Source: Meconema thalassinum (lineage: Eukaryota > Arthropoda > Insecta > Orthoptera > Tettigoniidae). Taken from it: DNA of 64,000 bases. The notes beneath the pieces are model-generated. The model ran no database searches. It saw nothing but the letters and a program-made list of their open reading frames with translations, and was not told where the DNA came from. Below, one piece after another: positions 22,618-33,325 of this stretch. A program made the translations under genes and the position numbers. The first letter of the stretch is position 1, and every line of letters begins with the position of its first letter. The DNA lies in the NCBI GenBank assembly GCA_946902985.2, contig OX336396.1:232762797-232826796 (forward strand), read 5' to 3'.

Positions 22618-22776
22618 TAGATAGATACATATATACATAAATTATATATAAACTTTTGAACTGACGGTGGTTTTGGGGTCTGGGGGATGTGAAACGCGAA
22701 GATATGTCGAAATTTTCCGGAAGTCGAAACATGGGACCCATTGCAATAGTTAGCTTTCTAAAGAAATCTACCTAAA
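21782..22776. repeat. Tandem duplication, unit 2 (995 bp)
   Basis: It matches unit 1 along its length with scattered substitutions. The main length difference is a long (TA)n at about 22573-22614 where unit 1 has only a short ATACATATATATACATATAT segment. The unit ends at CTACCTAAAA (22776). Confidence 0.85.
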
Positions 22777-22784
22777 AGAGGTTG

Positions 22785-22935
22785 TCAAAGTGTTGAAGAC
22801 GGAAGCTGCGCATTTGTAAAGTCCGAGCTCAACATGAAAGGAAAAAAAAAAAAAAAAGAAGACGAAAATATGTCAAACTGGACGGACGGATTGAGAACAT
22901 TCAGAAAAAGTTCGAAAATGACCAAATAAAATGAA
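22785..22935 (+). pseudogene. Probable C-terminal end of the MULE transposase
   Basis: In changing frames the translation gives VKVLKTEAAHL, a run of lysines (22840-22862), then RRKYVKLDGRIENIQKKFEN. This resembles the basic KYVxLDxRIxxI tail of insect MULE transposases and the small ORF at 55461-55601 (KKKYVKYDERLDRIMKRYE). It sits just inside the right TIR region of the 18194-23449 element, as the last coding part would. The family assignment is an inference from these short motifs. Confidence 0.5.
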
Positions 22936-23596
22936 AAGTTATCTGAAGGCAGTTAGTTGCCTATTCACAGAAAATGAAGTAGGTTAATATTATTGTTGTA
23001 CAAAAAAAAATATACAAAACAACTGACGAAGCCTAGAAACATGATTTTAAACACACCAAAATGATCGGTTTTGTTATTATTTTGCCAGTCCACAGCCTGG
23101 ATAACGTGTGATGGAAATCAGACTCTGCATTTAGTTTATTTTGATCGAAATTACACTACATCTCAATGATATTTTCGAGACCGTGTTAGTAATGAAGTAC
23201 ATAGACCGAGTGCTTTTCTTCACTCCAAAGGAGTGTTATGTTAAGGTGCATTGTCACTGGTGCGGCTGTAACGATTATCGCTGAAGTCTATATCCTTAGG
23301 GGAGGGGGGGGGGGGGGATGTGTGTGGAACTGTCAGTCGAGATTATTTCTGAGACATTAAACAGGTAGCCACGTCCAAGGGCTGTGGCGAATTGTTAGTA
23401 TTTTGGGCAGTTTGTGGATGTGTCAGTGTGGCGAAATGTCATGTAATCCAGTGAGTCGTGTGTACGTCCGACGTCACTATAGAGGTCGGAAAAGAGGAGC
23501 AGCGGGGTGTAGTGCGGTTATTGCCTGCGGATGGAGTAGAGTGTCAGGAAGTGAAATCCATGCCCGAATGGCTGCTGTGCCTTGAAGAAAGACATT

Positions 23597-24063
23597 TGGT
23601 TGGTTCCATAGTTTGGGGGCTGCCACAACACGGTGTGTAGAATTTGTTTGATGACCGGTGTTAATTTTGTCATGGATGTATTAGTGATGCAAGGAAAAAC
23701 TGCAGACGATCAATTTTTCAAGTAGTACCTACTTTTGCTACCAAATGGTACCGTCCACGACACATAGCTGCAGACTTGGCTACTAGTTGCTATCACAGCC
23801 AGCACCTGGCGGCGAACGTTGGAACTAATATAGCGTAATCAAATAATCTAACATACAAATTTTGGCTTCACACAAGTGTAGTTAGTGGAAGGTTCTATTT
23901 CATGCCATGGGACCTCCGCGACGGCTTTAGTTTCCTTCCGAAGGAAGGCATACTGAAGGATTTTTGACGCTCTTTAAAAAATCCGACGACTTCCTACGGG
24001 TTTGAACCCGTGACCTTGGGCATAGAAGCTCAGCATGCTACCAACTACACCACCGAAGCCGCC
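23597..24063 (-). mobile_element. SINE family D variant, complete with TSD
   Basis: GAAGAAAGACATT (23584-23596) and GAAGAAATACATT (24064-24076) form a 13-bp TSD with one mismatch. It contains one 3' unit, the D body and a tRNA-like head ending with GGCTTCGGTGG on the minus strand. Confidence 0.9.
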
Positions 24064-24249
24064 GAAGAAATACATTCATGGCCGTCGGTTTGCTTCGGAT
24101 GCAGAAGTGCACGTCGGGGTACAATCATGGTTCCGGAGGCAACGACAAACATTTTTCCAAGAAGGCATTGACCGTCTTGTGCCACAGTAGGATAAATGTT
24201 TTAACAGTTATGTCGAGCGCTTTCGAATTTAACACACAGTGTAGGCTAC

Positions 24250-24480
24250 TTACTTTTTTTAAAAAATGTGTAACATCTTTCCGCTCGGTTGCTGCATAGT
24301 TTTGTGGGAGTGATTTTGAAAATTGGGGACGGAAGTGAATCGGGCAGAAGTGGATCGAACGGAAGTGGATCGGACGGAAGTGAAGACGCACTGCCAGAAA
24401 AATGGGATGGAAGGGAATCGGGCGGAAGTGGATCGGACGGAAGTGAAGACGCACTGCCAGCTGGATGTACAATTGAAAAT
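24250..24480 (-). repeat. VNTR-bearing repeat of the Helitron-associated family
   Basis: It is inverted relative to 58260-58800. TGTAACATCTTTCCGCTCGG, TTTTGTGGGAGTGATTTTGA, then several GGAAGTGGATCGGAC-type units and two AAGACGCACTGCCAG segments. The Ser/Gly-rich ORFs across it are translations of the minisatellite. Confidence 0.7.
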
Positions 24481-24964
24481 GTGTGTATTGGAAACAAGGC
24501 AGTGTGTGCTCTGTAGCGCGAGAATGTTATGGCAATACAGTAGGCAGTGCATCTAGCAGGCACTGGTTTGACGAGCACAGTGGCAAATGTTTCACTGACT
24601 TTCATTTGTCATTGAGCAGTTTATGAAGCTTCACGTTCAAGATTGAACATCACATGGGGTAGGACAAAGACGACAAATGACATTTAAGTAAGCGGCATTA
24701 TTGTCAAGCTGTGGGTGAGTAGTCAAATATTAAATGCATAAAAGAATGTTGTTATATGAGTGGAATAAAAGCTGTATTTTCATCATATGTGAGACTAGGT
24801 CATTTCATGATTGTAGGAAGCCATGTTTTGATTGTTTACGACGAACTGTATGAGAGCCTTGAGAATAATGAATGTTATAGTTACTGAGGAATGTGCTCAC
24901 AGTATTTGAGAGTACTGTCGACGTTGTGTGTCACTTTGTTATTATGAATTATTAATGTAAAAGG

Positions 24965-25090
24965 AAGGAAGGAAGCTTGTAGTTTTGCGTGTACGTTAAT
25001 CTCACGATCGTGATCCACGGTACCTCCCTTTTACGTGGAATGCGAATCACAGGACATGGCATTTCAATTCGAAAATCTCACATGTATTGT
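24965..25090 (-). mobile_element. SINE family H, truncated copy
   Basis: GGAAGCTTGTAGTTTTGCG, CCTCCCTTTTACGTGGAATG and CGAAAATCTCACATGTATTG match 3584-3705. The tRNA-like head is lost. Confidence 0.75.
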
Positions 25091-25099
25091 ACCCTTGCG

Positions 25100-28000
25100 T
25101 CATCATATGGAACATGAGTTCGTATCCCAGCTAGTTCACGGTCTTTCGAGGCATGGGGCGTTCAACCCACTATACGACCACATGTTCAGGATTTGAGTCT
25201 GTCAGTTAACTACTCTACTTGAAAGAAACAACAAATTCCTAAATATATCATTTAATGGTATTAACTCATGGCAAAAATACAAAACACAAAAAATATTACA
25301 ATTACTTCCCACAACAAAAATCAAAATTATATGTGAGTCTCTTCTCATAAAGTTTGGTGCTCCACCGCAACCATATCTATCCTAGATATCCTAACGTTGA
25401 TACTCTTCGACATTTGCGAGTGTCCATAGTGTTTTTCACGTGGCACAATTGGACATAAATTTGCATATCACAACACAACAAACACAATTTGCCTTTAAAT
25501 AACATTTATGTGCAGTTATTAAACATTCATCCGTTTTGAAACGGAACATTTACCTTTGAATAACATTGATTTCATGAGATTATGCCTTGCTTAACATGTG
25601 TTGCTTTTCCGCGCACCTCGTCTTCTTTTCCCATAAATTTCCAACGCTGAAGTGATATACCTTTCCCCTCCAAAATACACATAGTTATTGGATTTTTAGC
25701 TTCACCATACAACAATCTTCTGAGTCTGGTCAAGTCATCATTATCAATACAAACGTGTCATATCGTTCAATTACGCTACCCGTCTGAATAAATTACCATA
25801 AACTGGGTAATTACTCTTTACAAAATGCATCTATTTATTTGGTGCAGTTAAATTGTCCTCAGACAATAACTTGGCCAAATCTTATCCGCTCACATCGATC
25901 CATCATTCTATATGCACGGAAACATACCATAATATCAAGCATATTTCAATTACTTTTCGAAATATCGAGATTCTTCAGTGTCCCACTACAATCTTAAATG
26001 AAAAGAGAAAGGGCTCCGGTCAAATTGACTCCCCTTAGTGTGAACAAAAGATTCGGCACGGACCGCCCTCTTCAAGATGGCTGCCGGGTCTGTGGCCTCT
26101 ACCTGCCACCCTGACCGACTTCCTGCAAGTACACTTGGCCTTGTGCTCACTCAATGGTGCAGCTCTGCTAGAGGTACCTGATTGGATTGTGTCATTATGA
26201 ATTGAGTCGATCTAAGTATTTAATACCTACACTTATGGTATTTAATGGGCTCATTTCGGCTCCTAATTAGTATTCATAGCGAGGGATGAATCATAAATAG
26301 CTTCGCCGTTCTATGGACGTAATCAGTGGCTCAGTGCGCGTACCAGGTGAGTTTCAAACTGTTATCTCACTGTACGGGCACGAATATAACTAGAGGAAAT
26401 CAACAGTTTCCTACTCGAAGAACCTTTGTCTTTGTCTTTGTCTTACCTCTATGGGCAGATCAATTACTATACTGGAGTACCTAGGGTGTCTAATGGTTTT
26501 CCCTGGCAGCGAAGACTCTGCTAACAGTGGGATACATGCAGCTTCTGCCCCAACTCAGTTGCGAATACACATGTATGCTCTAAGGCGATACCACATCGTA
26601 GATTCGAAGATTGGCCTACTAGATTCGTCAACGCGCGAACTATTCTTGGATGTTCCCTGCAATTTATTGACGCAAATCTCTTGATTCTACGTTAAATGCT
26701 CGCTGATCGCGGCTAAAACAACATTTCTTTCAGATGACTCGATTCTTAAAGCACTCATGTCCTCCATACATTTACTTATAAGCCAAGGTTTTACGTAGCT
26801 CCAAAACAAGTATTAATTTACTGGCACTTACATTAACTACCTTAATGGCTCTCAAATACAACCATGTAGTATTTAACATTATAAAACATTTATCTAACAC
26901 TTCAATGACACTGAAAAACTCTCTTTATCTCGCTATTTTATCTCACTTTCTCACTTTTCACAATAACACAGTACTTTCAATGGATATGACACACTTTGCA
27001 CGTTCTATAGGCATCAGTATGCCGATTTATATATTTATTATTGACACCGACCTCAGGTTATTATCATTATTATTACTATTAGTTAACGTTACCGTTACTT
27101 TCATTAACGTCTTACGCCTAAATGGTCGTAAGTTTATCATCCTCAAAGCCATATATTTATAAAAAAATACGAGGGATGTGAGCTCGTACACAAATGACTG
27201 CTAATTCCTAATATTTGAGGAAATGATTTTGTTGTATGGTGAGCTATTAAATCATATTAACATATCTGAATGGTACTCACTTTCATTCTTGCTGGGTTAG
27301 TCCAACATGACAGCAATTTGCCCACCATCTTGCTTGCTTTTAAGCCATCATGACACATTGCATATGGTTTGCACATGGTAATTATATCTTGCAATACTGG
27401 CATTTTACACTTTTGAAACAACACACATTCTTTTAACATATAAACATAAACACTTTTAATGATCACTGTAAAATAACTTTACACACAATTTACACACGGA
27501 TCCTTGCTTGGATTTCCACTAATGCCTGACTTCAGAGATGCGACGCAGCTAAATTCTGACAACCGCCTGTCTCCTCCGAAAGTCTATCTCGCGTGTGTGT
27601 GCTCATCTCCCGTCTCCTACAGCTTCTATCTTCTATCTTGCAAAGTTGCTCAATCATAAATCACAAATACTTGTGATGCCTTCCAGGTTCCCGTAAAACT
27701 GTATCGTTCATTATAATTATATGTGTTATTTTAAATATTGTAACACTCTCTGTGGATATGTTCATTGTCTATAAACATCATCCTGAAATATCTCTACGCT
27801 GTACTGATTATTTAGTCGCGTATATTGTCTGCTGTAGACTATTTATAATATTAATGCAGAATTACTCTTATTATGCTGCATGATGCGCCTTTCATTGTTC
27901 ATCACAAAGATACTGCACGTCACTACTTATAAATTTCGCGCACTTTCCCCGCGTGGTCGAGCAGCATGTCGTTCCACGAGTTGAGTCAAGAAGAACTGAC

Positions 28001-28790
28001 TGTCTCCTCCTTCATCTCCCCTATAAAGGTTTCTGACGAAAAGTAGTCCACTTGAATTTCAGGAGCGGCTCTCTTCTTAAATAATGCGTTTTCTGACAAG
28101 GTGAAGCGTGATTCTTGCTCGTCTACTCAAGGAGGTTCCATATTCACTTGCGTGCCTGCAATTCTTTCGTCCAATTAATTAAAATTAATTGCTTTCTTCC
28201 ATGGCGTTATGACGCTACCTCGGGGAAATCCCCCCCTGCTACGAGACTTATCCGTGCCCCCGCGCAGTACGTGTGTGAATATACTCATAAACACATACAG
28301 GCTTTAATTTAGGTGTGCAAATACTCCTAAATTATCTGTCTTCGAATAGAAGTCTTTGGGTGTAAGTCTCATTCCAATTGAATGCTCCATTTGGCCGGAA
28401 TTAATTAATTTGTCTTGATGACTCTCCCCTCTCTACTGTTCTGTGTTGTCCGGTGGGGATTATCTTCATCGTTAATCACGGCCTTCTCCCATACTGTCGC
28501 CAAGAAATAGTGCGCTGGCGTCACGTCTGCAACGCCCCCTCTCAACTTCACTTTGTCAAAATGTCAATTTGGCACTTTTCTGTAGCTCTCGCTAACATAT
28601 CCGTATTCTGCCTTGCATTTTTACGCAATCAACTCTTATAGCTTAAGGTTCCCATTCAGGACGTGGAATTACGCTCTTATTATTATATATTGTCATTATC
28701 TCATTGTTCCTTGGGTTCACTGTGGCTGTTCCCCCTCAGAGATCAATGGTTCGATTCTTAGAAAAATCATGGACTTGATCTTTCCTTTAT
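25100..28790. other. Long stretch without recognised genes or repeats
   Basis: It is AT-rich. ORFs of up to 105 codons lack any family motif, and I found no element termini or copies elsewhere in the window. It may be unique host DNA or an old element. Confidence 0.45.
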
Positions 28791-28799
28791 AAAGATCCC

Positions 28800-28905
28800 G
28801 GATCGATGCCAGTCAGCCGTGTCCAATTGGGCACTGTATTGACCGGGAATCAAACCCGGTCTACCTTGGTGAGAGACTAACAACTTGACCGCTGCACCAC
28901 AAATG
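28800..28905 (-). mobile_element. tRNA-like SINE head fragment
   Basis: TTGACCGGGAATCAAACCCGG followed by CTACCTTGGTGAGAG and TTGACCGCTGCACCAC reads on the minus strand as a tRNA-like head close to family H (compare 3708-3770). The body differs and ends are not defined. Confidence 0.55.
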
Positions 28906-29398
28906 TGACAGTAGCATATCTCCAATTCAATCTATACATTCATCATAGTACCAGTATGAAAATGGAGTGTAAATTAACATTTTAGGATAGTCCAAGCTGT
29001 GTAGTATACGAGTAGGATAACATGTCAGATGTTACACATCATATGCGATTACTGTAAGGCTCGTATCTTTTTTTTTCATCTGTCTCAGTTTCATTTGACT
29101 GCCCCTTATAGGTAGGAGATATTTTTTATTAAAAATGTTTAATTTCATTAAACTTAGCTTGGCATCCGAAAGGTTAATTACAGCAATTTGAATGCAGTGT
29201 ATCCAGGGGAGGGCTAATAGGGCGTCACCTTTCTCCGAAATGCTCCCAAAATTCCTTAGAAAAATTATACGTTCCAAACAGCGGTAACTGTTGATGTTAT
29301 TATACCATCTCTCGTCGATAAACCATTTCCTACGCGTGTTATTTACAGTACGTAAGATCTAGAAAGTATATTAGATGGGTTAGTTATCGCAGAGTGGA

Positions 29399-30010
29399 TT
29401 TTTAGCCTACCTTCGATTTTTGCAAAAAATGAAAGTAGACTTATGAGATCACTACAGGGCCAAAAATTGTATGTCTGTCTGTGTGTGTGTATGTGTGTGT
29501 GTGAGTCTGTGTGTGCGTGTATGTGTGTGTGTGTGTGTGTGTGAGTGTGTGTACTCTGAATGTCTATCCCCCCCTAGCAATTCGAACACGGTGAAACCGA
29601 ATTGAACGAAATTTGGTACAGAGGTAGAACAAGCAAAGGGCACCTCAGTGTCTTGTTTTATATCGCCGTCATCTTTACCAAATCTGAATGGCGGCCACTC
29701 AAACGTTCAAAACGTAAATTCAAATAGCGACTAACGAAATTATCCGATCTCTACCAAATTTGGTAATAACATACCTTTATATAGGACGCGTCTTGTGACC
29801 AAACTACAAGGTCATCCGCCGTACCATTTCAGGATGGCGGCCGTGCGAATTATGCAAACTTTATAATCCATATCATGGGACCCACCAGTTCCGATTATCG
29901 AGCCGAGAATCGATTTAACTGTTCTAAAGGAAGAGGCACGTTCGAAATTAAAAGTTTATTTTGTAATACTATAGTGCAGAAGTGATTTTAAAAAGCTGAG
30001 CCGTCTCGGT
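29399..30010 (+). repeat. Repeat E copy
   Basis: The hairpin TAGCCTACCTTCGATTTTTG...GAAAGTAGACTTATGAG (29404-29443) is followed by imperfect (GT)n at 29465-29555. Then come CGGTGAAACCGAATTGAACG and AATTTGGTACAGAGGTAG, as in the other E copies. Confidence 0.75.
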
Positions 30011-30224
30011 AAGAAGACAAGATGGCAGCGGATATCTTGTGCCTGACTTATATTTCACTAATTTGAGTATTGCATGCAATATAGCGTACTGATACAAAAT
30101 AAATAAACTTAGTATGAAATGCGTTATACATAAATAATATACTCCACTGATGAAATCGTTAGGTCTAAATCATTATTTGCAAACAAGTTCTAAGTAAGTC
30201 ATTTTATATAGATCAATGTTCGTT

Positions 30225-30300
30225 GGCACAAATGGCTCCGTGGTAAAGCGTTAGTCTGTCATTCATATGCCTATGGTTCAAACCCCATCAGAGTTTGGTT
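30225..30300 (+). mobile_element. tRNA-like sequence, probable SINE head or tRNA pseudogene
   Basis: GGCTCCGTGGTAAAGCG (A-box-like) and TATGGTTCAAACCCC (B-box-like) are spaced as in a tRNA. The acceptor strands do not pair convincingly, which argues against a functional tRNA. Confidence 0.45.
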
Positions 30301-30977
30301 ATTTGCTTGAAATTTTACATATTCGTTGCTTTGTAATGACTCAGACATTTTAAAATTGAGCCTTATATTGTGCATATTACGGTGCAAAACATATATTTAA
30401 TTAAAACATAATTCGCCAGCAGATTTTCTCGAGACATCTAGCAGCCAAAAAGGTAACTGCACGCCGGCCTACTTATTAACTTCCAGATTTTATTGAAAAG
30501 CTTCTTCTTATGGCCGCTAGAATGCACTCGCCCTGTTAGGATTATATTGTTCGATATTTTTCCACTAGATTTCACGACTGGTCTACATGGGACTCCATTG
30601 ATAGTATACCATTGGCATTCTATGCGCATCGAATTTGAAGAATGACAGGATGATACTATGATACATTTTTACTTCTTATTTTAAAGGGTTTGTTACAGCC
30701 TAATGTGCGTTATTTGAAAATGTTATTTGAAGTAAAGAACAAAACGATTTCAAATAGTAACTGAATTCTAGCCGCTGGTACTAGTTCAGGTTATTAATAC
30801 TTTTATTTCAGGCAAATAGCAATCGAAAATATCCACATAGTTTGTATACACACGTCTCTGTAGGGACACGGAAAGATTTGTTAATTCAATTAGGGTTGTG
30901 AAAGCCATGCACAACCAGACGTGTAAAGACATGCCTCAACTCAAAGTTGGATGTTGTCCACGGCAGGTCGATTATGT

Positions 30978-31217
30978 AATAATAACAATAATAATAATGT
31001 TATTTGTTTTACGTCCCTTTTAACTACTGCTGCTTTTAGATACGCCGGGGTGCCGGAATTTTGGCCCGAAGGGGATCTTTAACGTGCCAGTAAATCTACT
31101 GACACGGCTCCCTCGCATTTGTGCACCCTCAAATGCCAGCTGACTGCGCCAGGATACGAACCTGCAACCTAGGGCCCAGCAAGCGAGAACGTTACCGCTG
31201 AGCCACGCAGCCAGTCC
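30978..31217 (-). mobile_element. SINE family F, complete
   Basis: The TSD GGTCGATTATGT lies at 30966-30977 and 31218-31229. On the minus strand the tRNA-like head reads CTGGCTGCGTGGCTCAGCGG with B box GCAGGTTCGTATCCTGG. The body has ACTGACACGGC... in complement and the element ends in an (ATT)n tail. Confidence 0.92.
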
Positions 31218-31700
31218 GGTCGATTATGTCTCCGGATCCATAACATTCTTGAGATACTTCTTATCTATCTTTCTTCAATGATGGTAGTAGTTTTTTTCTA
31301 GGTTGTGGCGTTGGGTGGAGGTAAATAGTTTCTAAGGTCTTCAACCAAGAAATGATTCTATTATACTCTTTGATAATAACAACGAGTTATAACTATACTC
31401 ATACATTTAGGAGAAAGTAGGCTATATGTTCTTTACTGAACATCTTGTTAAACCGTAACTTCAAATTCTAGGAATATTTTAATGGTTGCCGTTATGTAAA
31501 ATAGGCTAATATTTTAAAGAAAAATCAATTTTTTAAATAATTACGCGCTAAAGATTTTAAAGAAATATTCTAATTGTGGTCATATTTGGGCAATTTCTTA
31601 ACTCACTTTTCCTTTTTTACAACCTAAAATATTAATAAAAATCAATTTTTTAATGGGCACTATTTAAAAAATGACTCATTCATAACTACAAATACTATAT

Positions 31701-32181
31701 TTTTTTTTCGCTATCGTTTTACCCTCCAGGGTTGGCTTTTCCCACGGACTAAGCGAGGGATCCCACCTCTACCGCCACTGGGGGTAGTGTCCTGGAGCTT
31801 GAGACTCTGAGTGTGGGATACAACTGGGGTGTGTGACCAGCATTACTCCAGGCGGCCTCACCTGCAAAGCGAACAGGGGGCCTGATGAAGAGATGGGAAG
31901 AGTGGGACGGATAGGCAAGGAAGTGGGACGGAGGCGGCCGTGGCCTTAGAGTAGGAACCATCCCGGCATTTGCCCGAAGACGAAGTGGGAAACCACGGAA
32001 AACCACTTCGAGGATGGCTGAGGTGGGAATCGAACCCCCTCTACTCATTTGGGCCACCCGAGGCTGAGTAGACCCATTCCAGTCCTCATACCACTTTTCA
32101 AATTTCGTGGCAGAGCCGGGAATTGAACCCAGGACCTCCGGGACGGCAGCTAACTATGCTGACCACTACGCTACGGAGGCG
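31701..32181 (-). mobile_element. SINE family A, complete, minus strand
   Basis: ACAAATACTATAT at 31688-31700 and 32182-32194 is a 13-bp TSD. On the minus strand the tRNA head reads CGCCTCCGTAGCGTAGTGG with B box GGGTTCAATTCCCGG. It is followed by a second T-arm-like GGGGGTTCGATTCCCACC, the shared core (GTGGTTTTCCGTGGTTTCCC, GGCCACGGCCGCC in sense) and a tail ending GTAAAACG before a T/A run. The copy at 59549-60036 is the same family. Confidence 0.94.
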
Positions 32182-32223
32182 ACAAATACTATATTTATTC
32201 ATACTATATTTTTTCATTTATTT

Positions 32224-32795
32224 CCTTAATTCTTCTTCTTCTTCCTCTTCTTCTTCTTTTGCTTTTAAATCAGCCTAATATGGGCCACGCTTGTTTAACT
32301 GTTGGGCCTTGATCTTTGTCCAATATTGTCACATCTTCTCCCGATGCAACTCCTTTTGTTCCACTGTCCAGGGGGTGCCTTTTCTCAGAGGTTTTTCCTG
32401 AAATTCACGAGCTTCCTTGAGGGTTTTTCTCACAGCTTGCCAGTCTTGAAGATCTAGTATTCCCATTTCTTGAAAAACTTTCTCGGTTTCTGTCAGTCAG
32501 GTGGGACGAACTTCCTTGTTTCTCCAGATGGTGAACAGACGGTTAGTCAGTCAGTTTGGAGACAATCGTGACACATGGCCATAAAATGCGATCCTTCTCT
32601 TCCTAGCAGAGTCTGAAAGCCTTTCTAGGTATATACTCGTTAAGTTCAGAATTGTGCCTCGTACGGATTTTCCCCAATTCCCGCACCGGGACCAGGATCT
32701 TCCTGAGTATTCTTCTCTCCCTAACTTCCAATTGATCAACCAGTTTGGTCAATGATAGACACTCCATGGCGTATGACTGTAGTGTAGTAGTTCAG
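32224..32795 (-). pseudogene. LINE 3' fragment (same family as the 42.5-kb LINE)
   Basis: On the minus strand it reads MECLSLTKLVDQLEVRERRI then LRKILVPVRE and, in another frame, a decayed GH-block. This parallels LNYKLNKLEVSER at 54.7 kb and KLEAKERKI plus RKILGPIKEN at 53.25 kb. The 3' tail is an (AAG)n run (32228-32262), like the tail of the LINE at 42529-43991. It is heavily truncated and frameshifted. Confidence 0.7.
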
Positions 32796-32821
32796 CTTTA
32801 AGTTCCGAGGCAGACGTTGAT

Positions 32822-33063
32822 TGGTATACAGTTGGTAGTGTACTACTTCCTTATTTATTATTTATGTATTTATTAAGTTTTATATTTATCTAGTTGCTTA
32901 TTTGTTTATTTTTATTTTTTATTTATTTATTCATTTATTTACGTATTTATTTATTGACTTATTTAATTAATTATTTATTTACTAATTTGTTTACTTATTT
33001 ACTTATTTAATTACTTATTTATTTACTTATGTATTTACTTCTTTATTTACATATTTATTTGTT
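32822..33063. repeat. Degenerate TTTA/CTTA tetranucleotide array, left part
   Basis: About 240 bp of TTTATTTACTTA-type units lie here. The matching array continues at 36511-36800, on the other side of the LINE inserted between them. Confidence 0.9.
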
Positions 33064-33325
33064 TCATCATCATCATTTATTGCTTTAAACAGGCCATTGA
33101 GGCCTACAGCAGAATAACAAAAAGGAAAAGATAAATATTACAAATATTACAAAAAACAAAAAAATTATTACAAAGGGAAAATTATTACAAAACACAAAAA
33201 GGATCCAATAAAAGGAAAGTCAGTAAATCATGAGAGGAGGTATTTGCTGCAGATGGCGCTCCATCTTTTCCGGTCTCTAGCATCACCCTCCACAGCTGTT
33301 GGTTCCACTTCTTGAAGGATCGTCG

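Larger units (their letters stand above)
18194..23449 (+). mobile_element. Mutator-like (MULE) DNA transposon with long TIRs, filled with later insertions
   Basis: About 140 bp at 18194-18335 recur inverted at 23308-23449 with high identity (for example GCCCTTGGACGTGGCTACC against its complement). AGTGAGTGG (18185-18193) and AGTGAGTCG (23450-23458) form a 9-bp TSD with one mismatch. Long TIRs and a 9-bp TSD fit MULEs. A MULE-type transposase fragment starts right after the left TIR (18352-18800), and a probable C-terminal piece lies just inside the right side (22785-22935). Repeat E and a tandemly duplicated SINE block occupy 19014-22776. The outermost few bases differ between ends, so exact termini are tentative. 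Confidence 0.72.

Noticed and set aside
21439..22741. Paired ORFs (99 and 111 codons) sharing a common N-terminus as paralogous genes
   Set aside because: They are the same stretch in two tandem duplication units, include translated (TA)n, and show no domain.
24259..24605. Ser/Asp/Pro-rich overlapping ORFs on both strands
   Set aside because: They are translations of GGAAGTGGATCGG-type minisatellite units; several frames are open because of the repeat.
28440..28720. Minus-strand TGGCGACAGTATGGGAG as an LTR retrotransposon primer-binding site
   Set aside because: No LTR pair, polypurine tract or gag/pol motif could be found nearby; the 14-nt resemblance to an Arg-tRNA-type site is too weak alone.
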